Shown here piece by piece: positions 1 through 15,200 of a stretch of 41,162 nucleotides of DNA. Under the pieces are notes generated by a model. The model saw nothing but the letters and a program-made list of their open reading frames with translations. It was not told where the DNA came from and searched no databases. This stretch comes from Ichthyophonus hoferi (lineage: Eukaryota > Opisthokonta > Ichthyosporea > Ichthyophonida > Ichthyophonidae): positions 30,260 to 71,421 of the forward strand of contig NAOQ01000062.1 of assembly GCA_002751075.1 (NCBI GenBank), read 5' to 3'. Within the stretch, counting starts at the first letter, position 1. Every line of letters starts with the position of its first letter. Both the position numbers and the translations under genes were made by a program.

Positions 1-43
1 CATACATATTACAATATACATATACATATACATACACATACGC

Positions 44-80
<37 letters not shown>

Positions 81-117
81 TATACATATACATATACATA
101 TACATACACATAGATAT
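1..117. repeat. CATATA/CATACA simple repeat
   Basis: Nearly pure (CATATA)n and (CATACA)n at the window edge, in the intron after PLC-gamma exon 29. Confidence 0.95.
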
Positions 118-133
118 CAACAATTCATCATAC

Positions 134-245
134 CTGTTCGCATAGAATTGAAGGGAATGACAGAGTCACCAATGGACCCAGAGTCTCCAAACACATCCTC
201 TACCACTACACTAAACCTTACCAATGCCATCTCGGGTGTACTCAC
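134..245 (-). CDS. PLCG: PLC-gamma exon 29 (C2 domain, last exon in window)
   Basis: [20 protein letters not shown] corresponds to ISNPEFAFLRFVVYEEDMFS. Then [14 protein letters not shown] corresponds to FPVKGLKTG. Ends ACAG|GTATGA in phase 1, so at least one more exon lies before base 1. Confidence 0.93.
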
Positions 246-3200
246 CTAATACATCATTACAACCACAGTTAGACTAGGCCTCTTTATAATCAAGTAATGT
301 TTTCCACATAGCTGAAAATAACGAATATGGTCCAGGTAGATAAGAATGCTCTAATAATAGACATACATATACATATACATAATAATACTAATAATAATAA
401 CAATAATAACAATAGCAATAATAGTAATCCAATGTAAGTTTATATAAATCATTTAGGTGGTAGCTGCTGCAATTAGCTCTCTCCCCTGTGGCACTCCTTC
501 CGACTGTAAATATACCAACGCCTAAAATACAAAAACATACATACAATAAAATAGCATTAGGACAAAGACTCACCGAAAATCTAAGTTTCTGATTTTCCCA
601 CTGCGGGCACATGCCATTGAATTCTTTTGTAATTCGTTTTAATTCATTATCCCTCCCTACCCCTATTATCTCTACTTCTACGAACGGAGATGGTGTTCCC
701 TTGCAGTTGTTTAGGTGTCGCCCTGAGATGATCTGAGCGGAACAGATAGTTTGGGTATATGTTATTAAACGTGATTGTATACACATATGTATTACCCTAT
801 TATCATACCATTATGCTATCATTCCCTTACACCATCACATTATTATATTATCATACTACTATATTTTTATACTATCCTACTCCCATACTGCCATCGTGTC
901 GCACTGATGTCATATCACCATAATATACTATCATACTATCATACTACTGTACTGTGATACTACCATCTTATAATACTACCACTCACTATCCTATCATAGT
1001 ACTATACTATTATACCACTATATTATCATACCATATACCATACTACAATCCTACCATACCACTATACTATCATACTACAGAATATCATATCATTATACTA
1101 TTATACCATCATACTACTATACTTATCCTATCATAGTGCTATAATATCATACCATCATACTACCGTACTGCTATACTATCCTCTTATCATACTACTATCT
1201 ACTATCTTACCGCACTATTATCCACTATCCTATCATATTACTATACTATACTATTATACTACTATATTATCATACCATCATACTACCATACTACTATCCT
1301 GTCATACCACTATACTATTATACCATCATACTACCATACTACTATACTACTATACTATCTTACTATTATACTATCATACCATCATACTACCATAATACTA
1401 TACTATCATACCACTATACTATCATGCCATCGTACTACCATACAGGAATACTACTATACTACCATACTACTATACTATCATACCATAATACACCATGAGA
1501 GTAACAATTCAAAGATCCCCATGCTGAACATTCAAAACAGTCTCTTCCACTCTATGAATACGATAATAGGATATAGATATACACAGAAAATTAACTATTT
1601 TTACAAATATTTAAGCATCTACCAATTATATTTGACGTTTGTTTTCAAAACCACCAATAGCCTTGTACATTATGTCATGTATACAGTTATACAGAAAATA
1701 CATAGCCTCTTATAACATTCTACCCATGGGTCTCTAGTATTATCACACAACAGAAGTATTACATGATCTCCATGGATAGTACTAACCCACAGTACCCAAT
1801 CAACATCAGGCTGGTCTAAGATCAAACTTTTAATTGAATAAAAGCGGATACCTACATTAATGCATGTGAATATGTATATGCTGAAGCAAAAACGACAATA
1901 TCAACCTCACTGTACTTCTGTTAAAACAATATATATATATATATATATATATCTGTCCCAATTCCTACCATACAAGCTATCTCCTTCCTATTATATTCTT
2001 CCGGTTGGTGTTTCATTTCATCTAATAAATCTCTTTTAGCACTTTGTTTGGCCTCAATCAAACGATGGTGTTAAATCAATTGCATAAAAAGGCTCATACA
2101 GTAATATTTAAATACGTATATGATTGGTGATTGGCTAATTAATATTTTAATACAAACCTCTATAACCAGGTCCTTGGGGGTTCTAGGGGTTCCACAAGGT
2201 TCATATTTATTCATCCCTCTCATACTCGGTGGCTTTAAAACATAGCCACAGTTACCATTGTCCCTAAACATACCACGGTTGATATGCATACTGCGGCCTA
2301 CAAAGAGAGAGATAGATATGAGTGGACTACAGGGGTCATTTATAAGTAAAAAAAAATGGTTGGGTGATGTTATTTTAAATGATTTTATATGTGGAAAGAG
2401 GTAGTGCACATTAGGGTTGGTTGGATGACAGTTGTATTGAAAGATACTTATAATTTAAAATACAATTATTATTACTATTATTTTATGTTTGGGATCTATG
2501 CATTGTATTGATTGTGAATCTCTTGGTGTGTTATGATATATGATATGATAGTCTAATAGTATGATAGTATGCTAGTATGATAATCAAACATAGAGGACTG
2601 GGTTTAAGTGAATATAAGCCATGAAACAGATATTTATTAGCTGATCCAGCTAAACAATAACTTTGTAATTAAAATCACGATTAACTAGTGGCCAGAAAAA
2701 GAAGGAAAAAGATAAAATAGAATGGTAAAAATAATTTTTGTAGGGATGGAAAGGATATCATCGTGATGATATCAAAACAAAAATGAAGAATGAAGCAGGG
2801 CGATATTGAGATAGGAACAACAGAATAAAGACAATCAATGAAGATAAACAGAATAAGCGGATGTTGAGCATTAGGAAAAGAGGTTTAAATATATGAATTA
2901 TATAACAGGTTAATAGATTAACCTAAATATATGATACTTGCATAATAGTTTAATATGTTAATAGACTGATATAAATACAAAATACTTACATAATACCCAT
3001 ATACATACTAAGACAAACACACATTCGTTTAAAGCATATAAAGTGGGGAAGAAAAAGATAACAGTAAACCAATGAAATACCTGGGGTCTGGTAGTTAAGT
3101 GCAACCATTTGGCAACCATAGGACCACATAGGTTGTGGATCGTAGTTACTGGAGTCAAAACGAAAACCTATAGTATGTAAGATATATGATGAGCACTCTA

Positions 3201-6200
3201 ACCTATATATGGAAGGTCCTTCACTAACCCCCTCCAATAAGAATCTTGGATTATAATGTGGTCTATTCTATATCATAATCCTTCCTAGATTGCAATACTG
3301 TATTGCATTATCTTATATTGTATTATAGCATATCATATCATATCATATATAAGATATAATACCAAATTATATCATATAGTATCATATCATATTATCATAT
3401 TATAGTATATCATACCCTGCATAATGCTCTATTATACTCTATCACATCATATCATATCATATATAGTATCCTACTATTCACTACACTTATTAATATCTAT
3501 TGACACCTTATTAACACCTACCTGCTGGATAAACTCGACTCATATGACGAGAATTAAATGTGATCAAGTCGTCTGGCCAGCTCTTAGCTGTTTTTTCCAT
3601 TTTCTTAAATTTAGTCTCTACAAAGGATGACATCTCCCATGGCTTGCGATGAGGGTCTAGCAGTGAAAAAGATATTAGAGGAGGAGAGAGAGAAGGGAAA
3701 AGAAGGGTAGATGATAGTAGAGTTGGATAAGAATATCTTATTGTTGTATTTTGTTACATCTTGCTACTATGATTTCTTACTATGATATCTCACTGTGATA
3801 TTATATTATTGTTATATCTCACTGTACTATCCCTTCATTGTTACATCTCAATGCACTATCCATATATAATCACAACAAATATATGACAAACTAATTTCAA
3901 ATTTCTCAATTGGGCCAATTGTATTTATGTATACACATTTAAATAAAGAAAAGAAAAGAAACCATTGCATTGTCATAATGATTAACGTGTATTTATTTAA
4001 AAGCATATTAAAGTTAATAGAATGCAATGCTTAAATATACACTCCTATTTATATTAGCCATATATGGAGTCATTAGGATGTAACCTATGAAACTATATAT
4101 TTATATACTATATACTTCCAATATATATATCAGAGCAACATCACCCACCATCAAAGTCAACAAACTTAACGGACTGGCAGTAGGTAATGAGGTCAGACAG
4201 AGCACTACACCTAGGCATATCAGTAGTAGGAAGACCCCATTTATTACGTAGGGCCTGGCTCCCAGTCTGACCCTGATGGTTTGTGGCCAGGACTATGTGT
4301 TGTACCCATGTATCTATTTGCTGCGGGTGGAGAGTCGATAAATACATTAGGGTAGGGTTATATCCCTGTCGAATGTGATTGCATATAAAGACGGATATAA
4401 AAATATATTGTGGATGAGACTGTGCGAAATAATACATTTTAAAATGGTATGATCTAAATCTCTTTGATTTAATTGAAGGAGAACTTAAATTATAACGTAA
4501 ATACCCGACTTGATTAGCTAATGTATAATGTTATAAAAAAAATATTTATGTTACTTATAGTTAATCTACAGGTCTTTAATAGTAGCTTTATATTGGTGGG
4601 AGATGTACTAGGAGAAAGATAGCATGAAAAAAATAAACATCACTATGAAAATGTCTAAATAGCTAAATAGATCCATAGAAATAGAGATGCATAGATATAT
4701 ATGTCAATAAGAAGTCCGGTAGATAGCATTACATTAGCTGATATTATAACCTAAATATTAATACTGCTTGCCTCCCCCCCACTCCTCCTTCTCTCCTCTT
4801 TTTCAATCCACTGATATACGTTTTTAAAAAATGATAAATAGTATAAACAGAGACCCAAACCCACATCTTATAACATATCACGGTATAACACTACATACTA
4901 GGGGGATCAAGAGCCGTAGGCCAACATTTACACTGAACTTTCCCTAAATATATTATGTTTATTTGCCTTTGAATCAACACATCAGCCACAATTAGTCACT
5001 CCACTATAGAGTATCTATGTAAACACCTACTACAACAAGAAACTGGTCTGCCCAATCTATAATGCTTACCGTCTCACTATCTGGAGGTATATTTTCCTCT
5101 GTGGGTGTCAAACTGAAAAGGAGTTTCTCTCCCGACAGGTTGTTAGTAAGCTCAAACTGGTAGTGGTTAATCTTGACTGTACAAATAATATCATGGTCAG
5201 TGCATGGTCGGAGTAATCTATTACCTAGGGGTAGGTGAGAGAGAGCGGATAATAACTAAGGGTTATGTGTATGTGGATCTGTATATATACATCTGGGATT
5301 ATATAAGCATAGACTAAATATATGTATGTATGTATGTCGTTGTACGAATTGGTATATATGTGTATGAAAATATGGACTATTATAGGCTGGAGTATAAATA
5401 GAAATGTATATCAGACTATATTAATGCCAGTCTCTCAGGGTGAGTACTCTATATATATATATATAGATATGACATTACTAATGCCCCCAGAGTGAATGCG
5501 GGTCCTTTTCAATGAAAATGATTGTATACATTTAAAGAAGCACTCACACATATCGCCTTGACTCTTTAAAATAATTAATATATTATGACTTATGACCCCA
5601 GTCAATATAACCTATAGATGTTTCAATACAAACATGGTATTAAAATATATTGAATTCGTTTATTCGTTAATTAAACTATATGAGAACCGTGGAGATGCAA
5701 AAGGGTAAAGAGGTAACAAACAAAAGTCAGAGAGTGGGTTATGAGACAGAACAATAGAATGTAACAATAATGTGATATTACAATACGCCATAACAATAGA
5801 GTATAACAATAATAGGATATTACAATAAGATATACCAATGAGATAGGATAAAGCAACTAGTAATTAACAAAGAGAAGTAATGTTCGGTAGACCAGGTGAT
5901 CTTTCTTACATACCCACAGTATGGTCGGCCAATGGGATGACGGCCTTGTTGTTAAAACCACTAATGTCCTTCACTCCTCCTCCCATGGCCTGGGTCATAT
6001 CCTGGTAGGGTGTCAGTATATGAGTAGTAATCTAAACTTATTTTATATTTATTATATTAATATGTGTAGTATAGGTAAAGTTAAAGCCTTTGCATTCCCC
6101 TTCAATAGATTATTGATTGCGTAGTTTAGAAGGATTGAGTTATGATAGATAGTATAGATTTAGATATAATATATATTATAGGCTAAAACGTAATAGATAG

Positions 6201-9200
6201 TATATGTAATATAATAAATAATACATTTAATATAATAGATAGTATAGATCGTACATACTGCAATATAAATACCAGAAACTAGAAAAGGCAGTCCTAAGTA
6301 TCAAATAACCTAAGTACTTAAACAGATAACACTAAGCAACACAAATCCCTTACCAACGGTTCTACATAGGTAGCCATAAAACGACCAGCAGGCTCTCCTT
6401 CCACCTCCCCCTGCCACCATTCCTCGTCCTCTTTTTTCAAAACACGTATAATTGCCCCTTTCACAAAGGATATTTCATCATCTTTCTTGGCTGCATACGA
6501 ATACTTGGCTCGAAATAATTCTAATGGTTGATCATGATCTACCTGTGATGGTATATAGTATACAGTATAGGGCATAGGGTACTTTGTTATACTATATTAT
6601 ATCATATTATATTATACTGTGACTATTTTAACAAGACTCCAGCCCTTTTATAGCCCCATCTACCTCCCTGCTAAACCAAAGTACGTGTTGCCCACCCATA
6701 TACATAGAGACAGATAACTAGTGCAATAAATACGTCCGAGTATGAACTGCGGTGCCTTATATGTGTAGTACAGTGTACCAAGGTTAGTAGCATATATGTG
6801 AGTGACTTTTAAAACTACCTGCTTGGCCATTTGAGTGACAGGAATGTAAAAGGAATCAACATAGGTGGATACATATAGATCATCATCAATTGGTCCTTGC
6901 TGTAGAGCAATCGGTTTTCATTGGTTTATGTTCATGTATCATGCTTTCATTAGTTACGTGCTACACCATTACCGCATCTACCCTCTCTCATAACACGTAA
7001 ATATACTGTGTTTAGACCCAACTGTATGGTAGTAAATTAACTTGGTATCTGCACCGCTTTGTTTTTAACTCTAGTTAACCCAGTATTAGTTAGTTGGTAG
7101 ATCTATTAAATACAATATACCTATATATAAAGCTATTTAAAATTTAAAACATATTTACATTGTGTATTTACAAAAACATATTGCACTACTACGTGGTGTG
7201 ACCAAAAGATTAAAGAAATAAAAATTATGATAACACAATATATAGGAAACTATTTTCAATGTACGAAGATTTGCATACTGTATTATGTATGTCAATAGTT
7301 ATATAAGGTATAGCGTATGCATGAATGTTTATGTGGGCTGCATTAAGCATGGTTATATATATGAATGGCCTACAATCAAAAATTGTAAACGTTATTGTGG
7401 GTTGTATTAAATGTATATAAATACCTATATATATTGTCTAATAATATAAGCATATTTAGCTATGTTGCATTTCATACATGTATCTATGTAGATTCTTACA
7501 TATATAATTTTTACATATCTTGCATGATAATATACAAACATCCATATAGGTTGCGTTATATATCTCTAAAAATATATATTTAAATATTTATCTAGGTTAT
7601 ATTATGCACGCAAATATCTTAACTGATTATATATATACATACCTCATTCTTATTAACAGAGTGCCTTAGACAAGTATTACGGTAGAGTGGGTGAGTCTCA
7701 TAATATGCAACCAGCTCTCTAATAGAATCAAACTGCTTCAACCCTGCCCCTAACATCCACATACGCCCCTCCTGTTCTAACTTACAGTGTTTTATCCCTC
7801 GCCCAGCCCTGTACCCAACATAAACATAAGTATTAGCATGTGTATTATGTACTATCCCAATGCCATTGTATTGTGTGTTCTTTAATTTAAAATATATTTT
7901 ATGTCCATCTCAGCCTATGTAGTAATTATCAACATTATGTGTGGTTATTATCTCCTTGTGTTGTAATTATTATCTTATTGTGCTGTAGTTATTATCTTAC
8001 TGTGTTGTAGTTATTATCTTACTGTGTTGTAGTTATTATCTTATTGTGTTGTAGTTATTATCTTATTGTGTTGTAGTTATTATCTTATTGTGTTGTAGTT
8101 ATTATCTTATTGTGCTGTAGTTATTAACTTACTGTGTTGTAGTTATTATCTTATTGTGTTGTAGTTATTATCTTATTGTGTTGTAGTTATTATCTTATTG
8201 TGCTGTAGTTATTATCTTACTGTGTTGTAGTTATTATCTTACTGTGTTGTAATTATTATCTTACTGTGTTTTAGTTATTATTTTATTGTGATGCAGTTAT
8301 TATCTTATTGCACTGTAGTTATTATCTTACTGTACTGTATTTATTATCTCACTGTTTTGTCATTATTGTTGTGTTGTATTGTAGTTATTATTTCACTATA
8401 CTACAATTATCATCTTAGTATGTTGTAGTTATTTTCGCACGGTGATGTAATTATTATCTCATTGTGATGTGGTTATTATTGTGGAAAAGTCGCCATTTTG
8501 TCTCAGACCCTTTTTGTATTTTCTAAATATAGCATTTTATATATAGAATACTGCAGAATCCAGCATGAATGAATTAAATAATTTCAAATATAGTTAGTTA
8601 CTTTGACCTATGCTGTATACGTAGTTATATTTGGCATTTTATTCTACCATTTTAAATTGTTCTTTCTCCCGATCATCAGGTTATGTCATAATGTAATATA
8701 TTAATTATTATCTTATATTCTAGCTATAGGCCAATTATAACCAGAGATTTATGCATATATATATATATATTAAAACCCACATATAGATAACGATAAATAT
8801 ATAAAAATATATACTATAGCCTATATACACCCACCTAAAGGATATAGCATATGCTTTTCCATCCTGACACTGTCTAACCAGGAATGACCCATCCAAGTAC
8901 GTTCTTTTTAATCGTTGTTCCGCCTCCCACCGTGGGATTCTGCTGCTATACCATGTATACTTGGGGTTGAAATTGCTATCTTCCAGCTCCTCAAACTATA
9001 TGCCCCGTGTATGTTCCAGTTAGAATATATATATATCCTATGGTATATATACCTATTGCTTATAAATATTAGTTTAACTTCTCCCCCCACCTTATAGTCA
9101 TAGGGTGTTTATAGGGCACGGCTCTATGCTGTGTGATGTGTATTATTTGGTATATGTTGTGTTATATGGTATGTGTTATATGTTATGTGGTGTATGTTAT

Positions 9201-12200
9201 TTGTTATTTGCGGTATGTTTTATATATTTAATTGTGTATGTATCAGCAAATATAAAATAAACATACATGAAGAAGGTGAGTGAGTGTGTATAACTAAATA
9301 CTGCGCATACATGCATGTATGCATGGTTTTACGTATGTACGTATGCACTAGTATATATTCCGTAGTATATATAAGCATATATATATATATGTAGGTTGGT
9401 GCCAGCAGAGAAGGCATATATATACGTATCTATATGGGTATATTTGTATGCGTGCATGTTTTTTTGGATAATAGAAGTAGATATAACATACACATGGTAT
9501 GGGTTCTGTCAATACGACTTCCTCTCCCTCCCTAGGGGTCAAAGGGGTCTTTTGATGGTACTGCAAGGCTGTAAGTCAAACATACATACGGTTTGTTTTC
9601 TATAAAACCTTAATATTTGCGTCTTACACTTGTATTGATGTCTGTTTCATTTTAAATTATATAGACTGCGTTACTCCAACCATGGTAGCGGATTATGTCG
9701 GTAAATAATTAAAGTAACAGGCAAAGGGCTTTATAGCATTGAATAGTAGACAAACTGCTGACCAATAGGAAACAACAAGAAAAATTTAAAAGCTGATAAA
9801 AATAAGGACAATATTAAATATCCAATGGGAAGGTCCCATATTTGATCTGAGCCACTCTGCTATAATGGCTATAAACCATAGCTATATGTATGTGCATAAT
9901 GCTATACATATATGTATATGTGTATACATTTGTACAACATCATAAGTGAGCAAGAAGTTGTGCACCTCTGTATAGTCAGACTATGTGCAATTTATGCATG
10001 TAATGCAATAATACGGTCCTTACCTCAATTACATCGTTGATAGAGTGGAAACACTGGCTTGCCACAATAAAGTACATGCCATTCTTATGGTCTATTATCA
10101 CGTGATTTGGGCCATTGCACCTGCCATGTTATTGGTTATTAGTCATACACCCCCTTTGGCTTTAATCTTCACTGCCTGTGTCTGTTTACAACCAGGCAAT
10201 GCATATAGTCCACATTAGTTGCTTTTATGTTCATATTGTCATCCACCAGAGCTATATTAAATGTAGTTAGGTATGTATTATAGTATGATAGTATACGTGA
10301 TAGTATGTACAATAGTATGTATGATGGTATGTATAATAGTATGTATAATAGTATGTATGATAGTACAACTAATAATATGTATAATAGTATGAATAATAGT
10401 ATGTATGTATATATGTATGTATGTCTGATACCACAATAATATGTATGTATATATATATATATATGATAATATGATAGTATGATAGTACGACAGCATGTAT
10501 CAAAATGTCTTCATACGTAATAATTTGTACTGATACACACCTGAACAATCATGATTACCTATGGTATTAAAACATATACAGATACCTATTATTTTTGTAT
10601 TTCATACATATATTTCAATTTTTATACATGTATATACTATAATATGAGGTCAAGGAAGATATACTATGTGATTGGGTTGACAGACTACTAACCAATACGA
10701 CAAGGCGCACGTGACTGTTCCTTCTCTTGGTCGTACAAGGAATGACCCTTTAATCTTCTTACCTTTTAGCTTGGCTACAGCACCTTCTCTTGTCTCGTTA
10801 GGATGAAACCAGCTATGGAAAATATATTGCAGGTTAGGGTGTATTACCATGGTATAGTAGATGTGTCCAATAGAGTAGTAACATTATAATGTAAATATAT
10901 TGTATCGTATAATCAGATTGTATTGTATAAATATATCATATTCTATAACCATATCACACCGCTTGTATATATCATAATATAAGCATATACGACGGTATAA
11001 ACATAGACCATGGTATAAACATATACCATAATATAAACATATAACGTAGTATAAACATATATAATGGTATAAACATATATAATAGTATAAACATAAAACA
11101 CAGTGTAAACATATATTATAGTATAAGCATATAACATAGTACAAATATATACCATAGTATAAATATATAACATAGTATAAAAATATATTCGATTATGTAC
11201 ATATAATATAGTAAAAGCATATTACATTTCCGTCCAGTGCTCCTCCAGATGTTCCTGTATAATGAATAAAGGCGTGTCAATATAAGTATTTTGGATTATT
11301 AAATATAACTAGGCTGCCCACGCGAGTACATAATGGAGTCATAAATGTATAGCTTTCTCATTTTTTTTATTTGTGTGTGTGTGTATTTATGTATGCAAGT
11401 ATATACATATATATCTGTTATATATATTCTTATTACACATGTACGGATACGTGCAGACGTGTCTGTATTAACAAAACAAAACTGTCAATAAAAACAGAAC
11501 ATAAACATATATATGTTAACATTTAACATATAACATACACACCAGATCTGTGTTGTCCTCTTCCTCCTCCTTGTTATCATCCACTGTCAGATCAGCTACA
11601 AGAAGAGAATTCTTTTCTACTATGACATAGTACTGTTTAAACTGTAAATAAAAATGGCAATCAAAATCTTTCCATTGAATTCCTTATTTTTTGTCCTGGT
11701 TTTAGTACCCTTGACTGTATTGTACCTATCACATTATCATATTATTTATGAGTGATTACACCACTCAAATCTTATTATAAAAATGTGGGTATTTATATAT
11801 TGTATGCTATTGGCTAAGACCTCTGGTCTTGCCTTCCATTTACTGAAAATTACCCAATGATTCTAGCTTATATAGTTCTATAGGTTCAATCAAGATGTAA
11901 ATGACCGAGTTTTTAACGTTTATAAACACGTATTAAACATACCTTCCCGGCATATACACGACCTTTTTCTAACTATGTGTTACATATAAATGTATTATAA
12001 ATAGATAGAAAATGCCATATGTTTATAAAAGTGCCTATGTACGTTTTTATTTCTTGATATAATAAAAAACAAACACAGAAAGGTATGGGGGCTTAACAGT
12101 ACTTGTAGAGACATAATAAAATACATAGATAGACGCATTGCTAACCTATACCTAACAATCAACATAAGATATAAAAAAATATTACTCCTAATAATAACCT

Positions 12201-15200
12201 TTTATTCCTTATGTAGGTATTAGTACTAGTATATCGTGTTGATCAATGGTTCAAGAAAATAGGAAAACGTCACATAAGTAAAAATGAGTCCACCTTTTAA
12301 ATAGGGTATTATAATAATGTCATAGCGCTTTACTGAGCTTAATTGGTATGTAGGTGTAAAAGGAATATGTTCTATTTCATGCCTTTTATTAAAGATCTAG
12401 CCAGAGTAATATGTGCTATAGATAGATAAGGAAGATATTATAATAAAAACACTGTAGAAAGGAAGTCGTGTAAAAGGATCTAGGTTATCTATTGCAATAT
12501 ATACTCTTACTATCTGCAAGAAAAAGAAGAAAAAATTAATATGCTTTACAATTTAGAGATATAGAACAATGTGTGACTGATGCCAAAGGTATGTGTCTGA
12601 ACACATAACATTATATCTGGAGTTATAAAATAATCTTGTATTATCTGTATAAAACATGGATTGTAATATATGATTCAATCCACAATCCAAGTCGATGCAT
12701 GCAGCAATAGAACGATGTATGAGAGAGACAGAAAAAAAAAACAAAAAAGAGCTAGCAAGAACTGTTTAACCAAAAAGGGTGACTAAAATATGGGAAAGTA
12801 ATCTTGACATACCCCATCGGGAGTGAGCATATATAGATCCCCGTTTTGACTGTTGGCAACGTCATCCTCCAAGACAGACATTGCAGTAGTCGATTGAACA
12901 GAGCTAAAATAAAAGATACTTCATATTATTATAGATTTCCACTGCTATCTCTGCATGCATAAGCCAGTTGATAAAGGTGCTTTTGATCGAGATGGTATCT
13001 TGGAGTAGATCTATTGCACTGTCATGCAAGGCAATGCATTTTATTGTAAAAAATTGTATCGTATTGTATTGTATCGTACCGTATCGTAATGCAATGCAAT
13101 GTATTGTATTGCAATGTATTGGATTGTATTGTATTGTATTGTATTGTATTGTATTGTATTGTATTGTATTGTATTGTATTGTATTGTATTGTATTGTATC
13201 GAATTGTATTGTAGTGTATTGTATTGTATTGTATTGTATTGTATGTTACTGTATTGTATTGTATTGTATTATATTGTATTATATTGTACTGTACTGTACT
13301 ATATTTTATCGAATTGTATTATATTGTAGTGTAGTGTAGTGTATTTTATTGTATTGTATTGTATTGTATTGTATTGTATTGTATTGTATTATATTGTATA
13401 GTACTGTACTGTACTGTATTGTATCGAATTGTATTGTAGTGTATTGTATTGTATTGTATTGTATTAAAAGAGAAAAAAACAGTTGATAGACACAGTAGTA
13501 CAAGGATAGGATACACATATCTTTGGTGGAATACGTAGTATTAATGTTTGTGCAAGCAGTTAATAGCAAGATAGCTATTGGTAGGAGATGAGAGAACAAG
13601 TTAACCTATCATAAACAATAAATAGTAATAAAAATAAAAATATAGATATGAGTGGTCCACCAAAGGCATGGGTAAACCTACGCTCTTCTACCCTCAAGGC
13701 TTTTTAGGTTCTTCTCTGGGTTTTTCTTATCCTGTATAGTAAAGAGATGCGATAATCCACCACTTATTACTCTTAAACATATATATTTACTAAGATATTT
13801 GTATATTGATATATAGTTATATATGTAGATACGTAGATCAAATATGTAAATATGTAAATATGTAAATATCTAGATATGTAGGCATGTATATATATTAACA
13901 TATTAATATACTGATATATTTTGGGCAACCAGTCTGTCTATTTTTTATTTTTTAATGTTGGATTTTAAATACATAACTCCTTTATCAAAGCCCTCCCTAT
14001 CTCTCTATTTCTATATCTATCTTCTTGCAACGTCTCCTATCTCTAAAACTATTATTGTCGCAACCCAAGTATCTTAAATAGTAAGTACCATAGTAAGATC
14101 GTACTATTAAAAGTTATTCTCTTTGGTCCTGGCGTTGCTTCACTAATGATAGAATATTGTTTGTTTGCAATACTTGAAATTGATGGAGAAAAGAAATATA
14201 ATATTGTATGATATTACATGATATTATATAATAAAATAGTGCATCATATAGTATGGTAGCATAGTGTACCATATAGTATGTTGTGGTATTACAAGATATA
14301 ATAGGATATGATGCACTTTGATAGAATCAGGCATGATGTAAGATAATACGATATAATAAAATATAGTGTACTATAGCATGACCGACTCCTCACTGCAACC
14401 AATCATAGTATCATACTTTTATATTCACATCCACTCCTTCTATTTTATCTGTATTCCATCTTTTCTAATGTAATCCCTTATACCTTTAGCAGAATCTTAG
14501 CTTTGAGAGTATTTGGACTGGGTAAACACTCGGCCGCATAGTCTAAGATTGTATCCTGTAGCATATCGCCAAAGTGCCGCTTCATAGCCTTAGCCATCAT
14601 TTCCTGTTGGGGAGGTGTGCAGTGATTCTCCAGGGAGAGGACAATGGGGTAATCAGACGTTGCGAAGGCATGCTCGGCAATGACTTTTATCACGTCTTCA
14701 AATCGAATCTTCGTACAAAGTGTATTGCCATGGGTAATGATTGGTTCACTGTCGCCATCCCAGCAGTCCACTGGGTGGGAAGGAGGTTCAAGCCATTATA
14801 ATATAAATAGAGTACAACTTATAACATGGTATCGTACAATTATAATATAAGTAGAGCATAGTTCGTAATAAGGCATCGTATACAAAATCTTGTGTAGCTT
14901 TAGAGTAAACATAGAGGGTTAACAGGAAATATTGTATATATAAAGAGTCATACAGTGTTACAGTATTTTTAAAACGTTACAGGACGTCATAACATATTTT
15001 AATGAGCACACTATACTGACCCTTACATAATAGACTGCAGAGTACTATATTGTATATACGGGCTTATGTATCATATCAATTTATATATAAAGGGTATCAT
15101 GTAATTACACCATGCACGGAGCATTTATTAATTATACCATCTAAGGACGGCAACATATATACCATGGGATAATGCCGTGTATATCAGATTTTATCACTGT

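Noticed and set aside
7934-8480. CRISPR-like array
   Set aside because: Units are directly adjacent with no unique spacers, and the window is eukaryotic. It is a minisatellite.
10884-11173. Minus-strand open frames of Tyr-Val-Tyr-Thr type
   Set aside because: Translation of the 18-bp minisatellite; no coding signal.
12968-13339. Long plus-strand open frames of Tyr-Cys-Ile-Val-Leu repeats
   Set aside because: They are the direct translation of the (GTATT)n array inside a PLC-gamma intron. A 5-bp unit free of stops gives open frames by itself.
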